The position numbers were made by a program, and so were the translations under genes. This document shows positions 1-7,647 of a stretch of DNA of 63,357 nt, piece by piece. The number at the start of each line of letters is the position of its first letter. Position 1 is the stretch's first letter. Source of the stretch: Candidatus Hydrogenedens sp. Its GTDB lineage: Bacteria; Hydrogenedentota; Hydrogenedentia; Hydrogenedentales; CAITNO01. The notes beneath the pieces are model-generated. The model made no database searches. It was not told the DNA's origin and saw only the letters and a program-made list of their open reading frames with translations. The stretch covers positions 1-63,357 of the forward strand of contig JAAYJV010000014.1 of NCBI GenBank assembly GCA_012522755.1, in the 5' to 3' direction.

Positions 1-893
1 AAGCCTCCGTAACGTGCAGGACCATTGTGAACTATGCCATGAACCCCGACTTCCGAAGCTTTGAGACAGGTTTCCGCCTGGCCCGGACAGAGGGTTATGA
101 ACCTGAAGGCGAAGTTGAGGGCGAAGAGGAAGCTGTCGAAGGGGAAGTAGAACCAATAGAAGGCGAAGAAGAGCCTGTCGAAGGCGAAGAAGAACCTGTA
201 GAAGGTGAAGTAGAACCTGTCGAAGGCGAAGAAGAACCTGTAGAAGGCGAAGTAGAACCTGTTGAAGGCGAAGTAGAACCTGTTGAAGGCGAAGTAGAAC
301 CTGTCGAGGGCGAAGAAGAACCAGTAGAAGGTGAAGAAGATCCAATAGAAGGGGAAGAAGAGCCTGTCGAAGGCGAAGACCTTGTTGAAGGGGAAGAAGA
401 CCTTGTTGAAGGCGAAGTAGAAGCTGTTGAAGGTGAGGAAGAGCCTGTTGAAGGTGAAGAAGAAGCTGTTGAAGGTGAAGAAGAAGCTGTTGAAGGTGAG
501 GAAGAGCCTGTTGAAGGCGAAGTAGAACCTGTTGAAGGCGAAGTGGAACCCATCGAAGGCGAAGAAGAACCTATCGAAGGGGAAGTAGAACCAATAGAAG
601 GCGAAGAAGAGCCTGTCGAAGGCGAAGAAGAACCTGTAGAAGGTGAAGTAGAACCTGTCGAAGGGGAAGTAGAACCCGTTGAAGGTGAAGATCCACAGAT
701 ATATCACCCGGCTGACGGGGATCATGATTGGAAAATCGATGAAGAGGAAGCAATGAAATATCTTGAAAAGTGGCAAGAGGAAGAGGCGGAACTGCCTGTT
801 GCCATTCGTGCTATGTACATCTTCAAGAATGGCGAAGGCTATCGCTTTAATGCTGCTTCAGAACCACCTGTATGTTGGGAGCCCGTGGAATAG
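1..893 (+). CDS. SUMF1-type secreted protein, C-terminal part, with Glu/Gly-repeat linker and EF-hand-like C-terminal module (5' end outside window)
   Basis: The reading frame is open from base 3, so the true start lies upstream; the GTG at 27 is internal. The first visible residues end in GFRLART, which matches the end of the SUMF1 (formylglycine-generating-enzyme-like) domain of the protein at 36726-37823 (GFRLART). A low-complexity linker of about 195 residues follows, built from 7-residue units of the type [14 protein letters not shown]. The last 65 or so residues carry an acidic loop ([14 protein letters not shown]) resembling an EF-hand or dockerin loop and then [16 protein letters not shown] and [10 protein letters not shown]. 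This tail matches the C terminus of the SUMF1 protein at 35335-36585. Likely exported, with a stiff acidic spacer between catalytic-like and anchoring/binding parts; the function is not known. The SUMF1 assignment rests only on the short visible end and the paralogues. Confidence 0.75.
   Translation, partial: ASVTCRTIVNYAMNPDFRSFETGFRLARTEGYEPEGEVEGEEEAVEGEVEPIEGEEEPVEGEEEPVEGEVEPVEGEEEPVEGEVEPVEGEVEPVEGEVEPVEGEEEPVEGEEDPIEGEEEPVEGEDLVEGEEDLVEGEVEAVEGEEEPVEGEEEAVEGEEEAVEGEEEPVEGEVEPVEGEVEPIEGEEEPIEGEVEPIEGEEEPVEGEEEPVEGEVEPVEGEVEPVEGEDPQIYHPADGDHDWKIDEEEAMKYLEKWQEEEAELPVAIRAMYIFKNGEGYRFNAASEPPVCWEPVE
99..689 (+). repeat. Degenerate 21-bp tandem repeat encoding Glu/Gly/Val/Pro heptads
   Basis: About 28 imperfect units of 21 bp (for example gaaggcgaagtagaacct) encode the linker of the SUMF1-type protein. 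Units differ at synonymous sites and at the V/E position, and two shorter units near 370-410 break the phase while keeping the frame. The open frame on the opposite strand (Ser/Pro/Thr-rich) is only its shadow. Confidence 0.9.
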
Positions 894-906
894 AGAGGTG
901 CCTTTG

Positions 907-932
907 TTTGATCTCCGGGCCAACAGATCAAA
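907..932 (+). terminator. Possible hairpin downstream of the SUMF1-type gene
   Basis: An 8-bp perfect inverted repeat (TTTGATCT / AGATCAAA) with a 10-nt loop sits 14 bases after the stop codon at 893. No T-run follows, so it is at best a weak or factor-dependent terminator or an RNA 3'-end stabiliser. Confidence 0.3.
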
Positions 933-1170
933 AGTTCTTGTCCGGAGGAGTGGAATCAATATTCCGCTTTAACGTTTAAAGATGGAGGAGGGGTGAGACA
1001 GAGGTTGATTGCCGTGTTTCAGTATTTTGAGGTGAAAGGCTTATGGCTCCCGACGGTGTTGCTTTTGGTTTATTTATATTCCAAACCCCAATCAGACCCA
1101 TGAGGAAGTGATTTTTTTTCTTTGCTTTTTCCCGTCTGTTCCGTGTTCTTCCGTGATTAAAAATCCCTCT

Positions 1171-1915
1171 GTGTTACTACCCGTTAACTTCCATTATTTT
1201 TTCGAAGAAGTTTGTGTTGCTGACTCTGCAAGCCACGTACTTTCAAGATATTATGAGTCCTCGATTCGACAAGGTGTCTTCAGATAATCACGAATAAATA
1301 ATGCCTTGGGGAATCTGAAAGACTTTGAGATTTTCTCCTGGGAACGCCAATTTCCACATTGGCACACAGCGGGATACTGTCCTTGAAAAGTCTGTGGGTT
1401 CTGATGCGGCATAAGGACTGCGGTCAATCAAAAAAACAGATAGATTTACAGCGACTGAGTTCTATTTTTTTGCGAAGGTCAAGGTCATCGTACCGAATCT
1501 GTACTAGATAGTGTTATAGAACTTATCCGCCATCAGCCAATGTGGAAATTGGCGTTCCCAGGTAAGTACCAGACGGCTTTATAACTGTGTCTGGAAGATA
1601 GGATAACGCAAAGGCATATAAAGCACTGAAGAGGGCGGGTTATGTTCTTTGGATTCTTCCCAATCTGGATCCCGGTCATTTTTTACGTTGTTGTGGCTGA
1701 ATGCTTCGATGCAGGGGCCGGGTCGCAAAAAAAACGGGATAACGCAGGCGGGGGTATGTCTCGGGCGACAAAAGAGACTCCGGGGAGACATAAGCTTTTT
1801 CCTCTCATTCCTCTCATTCCTTTCGCGTCCTTTGCCGCTTTTCGCGGTTAAATAAAAAACATCATTTAGTTGCGGCTTTGCTGCGCTATGTTCCCATTGT
1901 GTCCCTGTGACAAAA
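1171..1915 (+). repeat. Composite non-coding repeat mosaic, copy A
   Basis: Fills most of the gap between 893 and 2007. In order it holds a left block starting ttactacccgttaacttcc (also at 4018 and, inverted, near 63140), the 27-bp inverted-repeat element 1337-1562, a right block starting at about 1561 (ggtaagtaccagacggc, also at 4387 and 56112) that runs through ccaatctggatcccggtcat (also near 4487), and a final block with the motif ttgcggctttgctgcgct (relatives at 4680, 47868 and 56188). The short open frames here encode repeat sequence and have no convincing start sites. No RNA gene recognised. The bases 933-1170 show nothing I can name. Confidence 0.85.
1337..1562. mobile_element. MITE-like element A with perfect 27-bp terminal inverted repeats
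   Basis: Bases 1337-1363 and 1536-1562 are exact reverse complements over 27 bp. Each end contains the 18-nt hairpin sequence GCCAATTTCCACATTGGC or its complement. The element is 226 bp, non-coding, and has paralogues at 4183-4388, 47541-47746 and 55914-56113. It could be a non-autonomous transposon relic or a BIME-like palindromic repeat pair. Confidence 0.75.
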
Positions 1916-1940
1916 AAACAGGCAGCCCAAAGTGTGGAAT

Positions 1941-1972
1941 GAAAAAGGGGTACGACCCACTGGCCGTACCCC
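1941..1972 (-). terminator. Rho-independent terminator of the beta-helix gene
   Basis: On the minus strand, GGGGTACG pairs with CGTACCCC (1965-1972 with 1947-1954) across a 10-nt loop and is followed by TTTTT. It lies 34 bases downstream of the stop codon of the minus-strand gene that ends at 2007. Confidence 0.85.
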
Positions 1973-2006
1973 TGCACATTGTCGTCAATCCGTCTTTTGA
2001 CTTTCC

Positions 2007-3620
2007 TCAGCTGCGGCGGAAGAAAGAAAAAGACATCAGAGTCAGCACACTGACTCCCAGGAGAAGCAAGTCACTCTGCATGTTTTTAACAGTCATAGAA
2101 GAGAATTCACTATCATAAAACTGTTTTGAAGAGCCGCAACCCCAAGCTGGTTTTATGTTGCTGTCATCATCCTGTTCAGTACCATCGCCCGGATCATTGT
2201 CATCATCCGGTACATAGTCTTCATCACCGCGATGGTATTCATAGGCGCCCATGTCAATCCCCTTGCCCTGAGGTCTTTTGCGTCCGAGAATATCGGTGCC
2301 TGGAGCACCCGAAGAAGTTCCCGCATCAATACAAGGAGAATCAGGAGAAAGCCTCATGTTGTCGGGAGCGTCTGCGAACAAGGGATCAGAAGAAATATTT
2401 CCTTCACCCCGGTATCCGCCTTTGATACAACTGTACAAAACAGTTGTGTTGCCATGACCGGACTCCTTGGAAATCCGTCCCGATACAGGTGCCCAGAGAA
2501 TACAGTTGATCAGAGTGACATCTGAGTCGTCGATGTGCAAGGATGACGGAAAAGAATAATAGGTCTGTACAAGGTCCAGCAGGCTGCAGTTAACCAAGGT
2601 GGCATCAGAATACTGAACAGCTACCCCAGTTCCCTCTCCGGCCACATTATTTGCAAAGATGCAGTTCGTGATGACCGCATCGGCACCCCAAAGGTTGCAT
2701 ACTCCTCCGCCCCAACCGGCAACATTGTTCATGAAACGGCAATTGTTCACAGTTGCGAGGGCTGTCCAATTAAGTATTCCTCCGCCAGCCTCACCACCGA
2801 TATTATTCTCAAAACTGCAATTTGTCAGGGTCGGACTGGAATCATTGTTTTCCATCCCGCCACCTCCAGAGGAATAATTATTCTCAAAACTGCAATTTGT
2901 AATGGTAGGGCTGGAGTTGGTGTTTGTCATTCCGCCACCCCAATCAGATCTGTTGGATGAAAAACGGCAGTCTGTGACAGCGGGACTTGATTCGAAGTTA
3001 TACATTCCTCCGCCAGAATAAGCAGAGTGGTCTTCGAAGATGCAGTTAGCCACAGTGGGACTGGATTGTACATTCAGCATTCCAGCGCCCGCCGGTAGAA
3101 GTTTATAGTCATCCGGAAAATCAGACTTGTCCTTATAGTCGTCGTCATAATAATCGTCGTCGTCATCAAAAGCAACGAATCCCTGGGCTATAACGAAGCC
3201 ATCCAGTACGGCGTTGTCTGCGCCGAGAACACATCGCCGTTCTCCGTCTCCATTAATGATGGTCTCGTTGGTATCCCAGTTTCTCTGCTTCCGCTCAGAT
3301 TCATTTCCGGCAAATCCGCCGTAGAGGGCAACACCTTCTTTCATGGTCAATACAATATCTGAGGTGCTCCTGTAGGTGCCGGCGGCCACCCATACTTCAC
3401 TGTCTTTTGCTGCAGCGTCCACAGCCGACTGGATGTCTTGATACGCTTTCGCCCAGCTGCTTCCATCTGGTTTGGAGGCCGCACTGGAGGCATTCACATA
3501 ATAGACGGTTGCCGCATTTTTTGCTTCAGATATTTCCAGAGCGCAAAGACTCGTGGTGCCGAAGCAAAGGAAGGCCAGAAGCCAGGTCAGAATGATTGCA
3601 GTTTTCTTCATCGTGTGCAT
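2007..3620 (-). CDS. Secreted right-handed beta-helix protein with C-terminal membrane sorting tail
   Basis: 537 residues. The start at 3620 is chosen because AGGAGG lies 7 bases upstream; longer in-frame starts lack a site. Residues 1-27 form a signal peptide (IILTWLLAFLCFG core). The body has the repeated pattern SSPT-x-x-NC-x-F with GGGM turns (roughly residues 175-370), typical of parallel beta-helix (polymorphic outer membrane protein or pectate-lyase-like) folds, preceded by the DIQSAVDAA...AAGTY signature common to this group. An insertion at about residues 150-175 is almost all Asp, Tyr and Lys. The C terminus has WGCGSS, then a hydrophobic stretch (LLLLGVSVLTLMSFSFF) and RRS, a tripartite layout like the CTERM-type sorting signals that carry a Cys. 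Likely surface-attached, possibly polysaccharide-binding; no catalytic residues can be assigned. Confidence 0.8.
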   Translation of the reverse strand: MHTMKKTAIILTWLLAFLCFGTTSLCALEISEAKNAATVYYVNASSAASKPDGSSWAKAYQDIQSAVDAAAKDSEVWVAAGTYRSTSDIVLTMKEGVALYGGFAGNESERKQRNWDTNETIINGDGERRCVLGADNAVLDGFVIAQGFVAFDDDDDYYDDDYKDKSDFPDDYKLLPAGAGMLNVQSSPTVANCIFEDHSAYSGGGMYNFESSPAVTDCRFSSNRSDWGGGMTNTNSSPTITNCSFENNYSSGGGGMENNDSSPTLTNCSFENNIGGEAGGGILNWTALATVNNCRFMNNVAGWGGGVCNLWGADAVITNCIFANNVAGEGTGVAVQYSDATLVNCSLLDLVQTYYSFPSSLHIDDSDVTLINCILWAPVSGRISKESGHGNTTVLYSCIKGGYRGEGNISSDPLFADAPDNMRLSPDSPCIDAGTSSGAPGTDILGRKRPQGKGIDMGAYEYHRGDEDYVPDDDNDPGDGTEQDDDSNIKPAWGCGSSKQFYDSEFSSMTVKNMQSDLLLLGVSVLTLMSFSFFRRS

Positions 3621-4182
3621 TGAGAGTCCTCCTGATGCCATTTTTGTTGATGCTTTCTGGTAGCGAATCTCTATTGAGTAATCATAAATATAATGATTTG
3701 AGACCATGAAGTGTGGTAGCTGTACTTTTGAAATTTTGCGTGAAGACCCGTATGAAAAGCACACATAGCGTATCAATCTAAACGTAATGCTAAAACATCT
3801 CTGTTTGTGAATTCAAGGGATAAAGTTTTTCTTCATGAATTCAAGTTTAAAAGTGAAGCTTGACGGGTATTAAAAGCTGATATTGCTTCAGGATGATGGT
3901 TCGGACGGATCTGCGAGGGGAAGCGCTTGGGATCAGAGCATTTATGGTGAATCAGTGGACAAAGAGGACGTGTTAAGACTAAAGGTATTTTTTATGTCTC
4001 ACAGTTGTTTTTCCGTGCTACTACCCGTCAACTTCCATTATTTTTTCGAAGAAGCTCATATTGCTGACCCAGCAAGTCATTTAAATTCAAGATATCATAA
4101 GATTCTCGATTCGGCAAAGTGTCTTCCGACAATCACGAACAAATAATGCTTTTGGGAACCCTGAAAAACCTTGAGATTCACT

Positions 4183-4388
4183 CCTGGGAACGCCAATTTC
4201 CACATTGGCTGACAGCGGGTCAAGATATTGACATTTTGTAAACTGTGATTCGGTAACAGATCTTTTACGGGCCACGAATTGAATAAAAGCCTTTGTACAC
4301 TCTGAATCTTTGTTGTCCCGTCAAATGCATACATGAGTCACGGTTTTTTCCCGGGTATCCTGCCAATGTGGAAATTGGCGTTCCCAGG
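4183..4388. mobile_element. MITE-like element B with perfect 27-bp terminal inverted repeats
   Basis: The ends 4183-4209 and 4362-4388 are exact reverse complements and identical to the ends of element A. The length, 206 bp, equals that of element C (47541-47746), and the interiors of B and C are clearly homologous (shared ttgacattttgtaaac, cccgt-aaatgcata and ttcccgggtat segments). Confidence 0.75.
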
Positions 4389-4629
4389 TAAGTACCAGAC
4401 GGCTTTATGCCTGTGTCTGGAACATAGGATAACGCAAAGGCAACATAAAACACTGAAGAGGGCCGGTTATGCTCCTTGGATTCTTCCCAATCTGGATCCC
4501 GGTCATTTTTTTCGTTGTTATGGCTGAATACTTTGATAGGCGGGCCGGGTCGCAAAAAAACCGGAATGACGGCGGGGGTATGTCTTGGGGCAAATTAGAG
4601 ACTTGAAGGGTTTGGTGGGCTCTGGGGAG

Positions 4630-4668
4630 TCGGTCGGATCGGTCGGATCAGTCGGATCGGACGGATCT
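4630..4668 (+). repeat. Short tandem repeat, about 10-bp unit
   Basis: About four imperfect units of GTCGGATCGG. Related shorter runs occur at 47200-47222, 3898-3906 and, inverted, 62690-62706, always inside the repeat mosaics. Confidence 0.7.
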
Positions 4669-4738
4669 GCGAGGGGCGGCGGTGCTTCGCTGTGTTCCCA
4701 CTGTGCCCATTGTTGTGAAAAAAAACGGCCTCTGAAAT

Positions 4739-4768
4739 TTGCGTTTCAACCGGAAGGCTACGTATGCT
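4739..4768 (+). promoter_or_regulatory. Possible promoter for the hemY-type gene
   Basis: TTGCGT (4739-4744), an 18-bp spacer and TATGCT (4763-4768), about 62 bases before the start codon at 4831. Boxes are only moderately close to the sigma70 consensus. Confidence 0.35.
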
Positions 4769-4830
4769 AAGGTACTTTATGTCCATCATTTGTTTCAGAT
4801 TCTTTAATTTCTTCGGAAAGTTTTCTTTTT

Positions 4831-6192
4831 ATGGATACAGATGTCATTGTCATCGGTGCGGGAGTAACGGGTTTATGTGCGGCCACACAGCTTTTACAGC
4901 AACGGGGGGCTGATTCTGTTCTTTGTCTGGAGGCCTCGGAGCATCCGGGCGGAACAACGGGCAGCGACCGTGTGGACGGCTTTGTTCTGGACTGGGGCGG
5001 AAATGGTTTTCTGGATCGTGAGCCACGGACTCTGGAATGGATTGACAGTCTTGGTTTAAGCGATGGGCTGGTTCGCGCGAATACGGCGGCGGCGAAACGC
5101 TTCATCTATCGTCATGGTCGCCTTCATGAAATCAAAGGGCCGCCCGCTTTTTTCTTTTCCTCCCTCTTGTCTTGGAAGGCGCGGCTCCGTCTGTGTTTTG
5201 AGCCCTTTATCCCCGCTAAAAGAGAGCGCAGCCCGGAGAGTATCCATGGTTTTGCTTCACGGCGGATAGGAGCGGAGGCTGCACGGATCATGGTGGGAGC
5301 CATGGTTCTGGGCGTGTATGGGGGCGATGCGGAAAAATTGAGCATGGAGCATTGCTTTCCCCGCATGACAGCCATGGAGCGGGATTATGGGGGGCTCATG
5401 AAAGCGCTGCTGGCCATCAACATGAAGAGAAGAGCCAGCCCTATGGGGCCGCCCGGCGTGTTGACCAGCTTTGAAGGCGGCACGGGGACTTTGGTGGAAA
5501 AGGCCGCGGCCCTTCTGGGCGACAGGATTCGATATAACAGCGCGGCAAAGGTTGTTACGAAAACAGAGAGCGGCTATACCGTCTCTCTTGCTGATGGTCG
5601 CCAGCTGAAAAGCCGTGCTGTCATTGTGGCTTTGCCTTCCCATGGAGCGGCGAAGATAACAGCCGGGCTGGATCTCTCTTTGTCTCAAGCTCTGGATGAG
5701 ATACCCTATGCCGGTTTGGCTGTGGTAAGCCTGTGTTTTCCCCGGGAAGCTGTGGGCCATGATCTGGACGGCTTCGGTTTTCTCGTACCCCGGGGCGAAG
5801 GGGTGCGTACTCTGGGCTGTCTTTGGACTTCGACGCTTTTCCCTTCTCAGGCACCGGAGGACAGTGTGCTTCTGCGGGTCATGATCGGCGGTGCCACGGA
5901 TCCTGAAGCCCTTGGATTAAGTGATGAGCAACTGGTGGCATTGGCTCTGGAAGAATTGACCCCCCTTCTGGATATCAAAGGGGAAGCGACACTGACACGG
6001 GTGATGCGCCATGAACAAGGGATTCCTCAATATACCCTGGGTCATGAGGAACGGCTTTCCGCCATTGAAGCGGGAGAAGAAGTTTTTCCCGGACTGGCCT
6101 TTGCAGGAAACGCCTACCGGGGTATCGGCTTGAACGACTGTGTTTTATCCGCTGATCGGGCTCTTGGACTGATAACGGACTATTTGGCTTGA
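4831..6192 (+). CDS. hemY: FAD-dependent protoporphyrinogen/coproporphyrinogen oxidase
   Basis: 453 residues, normal length for the HemY/HemG (PPOX) flavoprotein family, which oxidises the tetrapyrrole ring late in haem synthesis, in the cytoplasm or at the membrane face. The N terminus has the dinucleotide-binding motif VIGAGVTG (residues 7-14) with the acidic end of the second strand (CLEAS) and the following GG. The middle shows the family pattern GAMVLGVYGGDAEKLS and the segment SFEGGTGTLVEK. The C terminus has AGNAYRGIGLNDCVLS, which closes over the FAD. The start has only a weak purine-rich site (GGAAAG) upstream. No other haem genes lie nearby. Whether it acts on protoporphyrinogen or coproporphyrinogen cannot be told from the sequence by eye. 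Confidence 0.88.
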   Translation: MDTDVIVIGAGVTGLCAATQLLQQRGADSVLCLEASEHPGGTTGSDRVDGFVLDWGGNGFLDREPRTLEWIDSLGLSDGLVRANTAAAKRFIYRHGRLHEIKGPPAFFFSSLLSWKARLRLCFEPFIPAKRERSPESIHGFASRRIGAEAARIMVGAMVLGVYGGDAEKLSMEHCFPRMTAMERDYGGLMKALLAINMKRRASPMGPPGVLTSFEGGTGTLVEKAAALLGDRIRYNSAAKVVTKTESGYTVSLADGRQLKSRAVIVALPSHGAAKITAGLDLSLSQALDEIPYAGLAVVSLCFPREAVGHDLDGFGFLVPRGEGVRTLGCLWTSTLFPSQAPEDSVLLRVMIGGATDPEALGLSDEQLVALALEELTPLLDIKGEATLTRVMRHEQGIPQYTLGHEERLSAIEAGEEVFPGLAFAGNAYRGIGLNDCVLSADRALGLITDYLA

Positions 6193-6256
6193 AAGACGAT
6201 TCTGTATTAAACTCTTTATACAGATAAACTGTTTTACTGCAAGGAGGGCCAGTATC

Positions 6257-6373
6257 ATGTCTAAAGTCACGATCCATGTTTTTCTGTATTGTCCCGGTGA
6301 TACGGCTCAGCAAGCCGCCTTATCCATAGTCTCTGAGCTGGGACTGAAAATTGTGAAGAGGCGTCCTGGGTAA
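6257..6373 (+). CDS. Small protein, 38 residues, unknown function
   Basis: A short frame starting ATG at 6257 with a strong Shine-Dalgarno site AAGGAGGG 7 bases upstream. The product begins MSKVTIHVFLYCPG and ends in the basic tail KIVKRRPG; it has one Cys, no membrane segment, and a beta-alpha-like pattern. It stands alone between the hemY-type gene and the ROK gene. It could be a real small protein or the surviving 5' piece of a decayed longer gene, since the stop at 6373 comes mid-fold. I recognise no family. Confidence 0.5.
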   Translation: MSKVTIHVFLYCPGDTAQQAALSIVSELGLKIVKRRPG

Positions 6374-6417
6374 AGATTTTTGTCGTATAACCGAACAGGC
6401 TGGGTTAACAGCGAGTA

Positions 6418-6450
6418 TCTCAGAAAACCGGATCAACTGGCATTCTGAGA
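6418..6450 (+). promoter_or_regulatory. Hairpin or operator upstream of the ROK gene
   Basis: A perfect 8-bp inverted repeat (TCTCAGAA at 6418-6425, TTCTGAGA at 6443-6450) encloses a second short stem (CCGG / CTGG). It lies 41 bases before the ROK start and has no T-run after it, so an operator or leader RNA structure is more likely than a terminator. Confidence 0.45.
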
Positions 6451-6491
6451 TGCTCTCTCCAGAGCCCTTTGCCTGACTGGAAGGATCTTTC

Positions 6492-7460
6492 ATGATAAAA
6501 GAAACGGCTTATCTCGTTGCCATTGAAATTGGCGGAACCAAATTGCAGGCCGTATTGGGTCTGGCCGACGGCACCATTGTGGAAAGTCGCCGAGGCCGGG
6601 TCAACCCCGAAGAAGGTGCGGCCGGGATTCTGGAGTGGTGCCGCACAAATTGTGCTGCACTTATTGAAAAAGCGACCGCTTCGGGAAAGACGGTACAGGC
6701 CATCGGCATAGGCTTTGGCGGCCCGGTTGAAAGCGGCACGGGCCAGGTTCTCGTTTCCCATCAGATTGAAGGCTGGCAGGGCGTCCCCCTGAAACATCGC
6801 TTCGAAGAATGGTTCAAAGTCCCTGCAATCGTTGCCAACGACGCCAATGCGGCTGGCTGGGCGGAATATTGCTGTGGCGCGGGACAGGGCACCCGGAATT
6901 TCGTTTATATGAACATAGGCAGCGGCATAGGCGGTGCTCTGGTCGTGGAAGGTCAGCTCTACGATGGCCAGGGCCGGGGCGCCTGTGAAATCGGCCACAC
7001 CTGGGTGCCCGATTGGACTTCCGGTGACGTGGGAGCGGTGGACAAACTGGAGCATCTCTGTTCGGGCTGGGCCATCGAAAGGCGTATCCGCAGTGCGGCA
7101 CCTCCTCCGCCGGGCACTCCGTTATATGAACGCTGTGATGGCGATCCCGCCCGGCTCAGCTGTGCATTGCTGGCGGAAGCGGCCCGTGAAGGGGATGCGC
7201 TGGCTTTGAAAGAGATCCGTCAGGTAGCGGCAAGTGTGGCCATTTCTCTCGGTAATGTGGTGACTCTCTTTCATCCTGAACGCATCGCTCTGGGCGGTGG
7301 CGTGGCTCTTATGGGCGATGTTCTGATCAATCCCATCAACGAAGCGCTCACCATGCGCATGTTCGCACCTTTCAAAGACTCTGTCCAGCTTGTTCCCTGC
7401 AAGCTGGAGGAAGATGTGGTTCTGGTCGGTGCCCTTCTGCTTGCCGGTGCCCAGCCCTGA
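6492..7460 (+). CDS. ROK-family sugar kinase-like protein
   Basis: 322 residues. The N terminus has the ROK phosphate-binding loop IEIGGTK (residues 11-17), the catalytic Asp is D117 in VANDANAAG, and GSGIGG follows; these support an ATP-dependent hexokinase or N-acetylhexosamine kinase. The family's His metal ligand position is kept (H169 in EIGHTWV), but the usual Cys-rich zinc motif that follows in glucokinases and NagC-type regulators is absent (the region reads TSGDVGAVDKLEHLCSG). There is no N-terminal helix-turn-helix, so it is an enzyme-type rather than repressor-type ROK. GGAAGG lies 8 bases before the start. The substrate is not determined. Confidence 0.85.
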   Translation: MIKETAYLVAIEIGGTKLQAVLGLADGTIVESRRGRVNPEEGAAGILEWCRTNCAALIEKATASGKTVQAIGIGFGGPVESGTGQVLVSHQIEGWQGVPLKHRFEEWFKVPAIVANDANAAGWAEYCCGAGQGTRNFVYMNIGSGIGGALVVEGQLYDGQGRGACEIGHTWVPDWTSGDVGAVDKLEHLCSGWAIERRIRSAAPPPPGTPLYERCDGDPARLSCALLAEAAREGDALALKEIRQVAASVAISLGNVVTLFHPERIALGGGVALMGDVLINPINEALTMRMFAPFKDSVQLVPCKLEEDVVLVGALLLAGAQP

Positions 7461-7475
7461 TTTTACGGGAGTGGG

Positions 7476-7505
7476 GCGGCGGTTCGTTATGCAAGGCCGC
7501 TTTTT
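7476..7505 (+). terminator. Rho-independent terminator of the ROK gene
   Basis: GCGGC (7476-7480) pairs with GCCGC (7496-7500) across a 15-nt loop and is followed by TTTTT, 15 bases after the ROK stop codon. The stem is short, so efficiency may be modest. Confidence 0.55.
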
Positions 7506-7647
7506 CGTATACTGATAGTTTGTGGAACTTGGGATTCCCGAAAAGAAATGATTTTTAAATACCCCGGATACAAGAAGCGGTAGAGGCTTGTCCGTTGATC
7601 GTCCTCTCCTGCAACTGTATTGATAGAATAATCTGAGGAGCCTCGTT

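Larger units (their letters stand above)
3898..4730 (+). repeat. Composite non-coding repeat mosaic, copy B
   Basis: Between the beta-helix gene and the hemY-type gene. Blocks in order: 3898-3960 (ggacggatctgcgagggg through tttatggtgaatcagtgga; inverted relatives at 62640-62700 and 38160-38225), the left block from 4018, element 4183-4388, the right block from 4387 to about 4600, a short tandem repeat at 4630-4668, and a final block (gcttcgctgtgttcccactg) at 4680-4730. Blocks from 4018 to 4600 are collinear with copy A. The small open frames within it are repeat translations. Confidence 0.85.

Noticed and set aside
95-553. 152-codon Ser/Pro/Thr-rich frame on the minus strand
   Set aside because: Exact antisense of the Glu/Gly linker repeat; no ribosome site and no independent signal.
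1579-1977. 132-codon minus-strand frame and several overlapping plus-strand frames (1642-2118)
   Set aside because: They lie in repeat mosaic A, share sequence with the non-coding copy B, and overlap the terminator of the beta-helix gene.
3115-3180. DYKDKSD-like stretch resembling an epitope tag in the beta-helix protein
   Set aside because: Part of a longer natural Asp/Tyr/Lys-rich loop built from GTC-type codon repeats; no vector-like sequence around it.
7507-7647. Possible purine or other riboswitch upstream of purD
   Set aside because: Only 140 bases, no conserved purine-aptamer core or expression-platform hairpin could be recognised.
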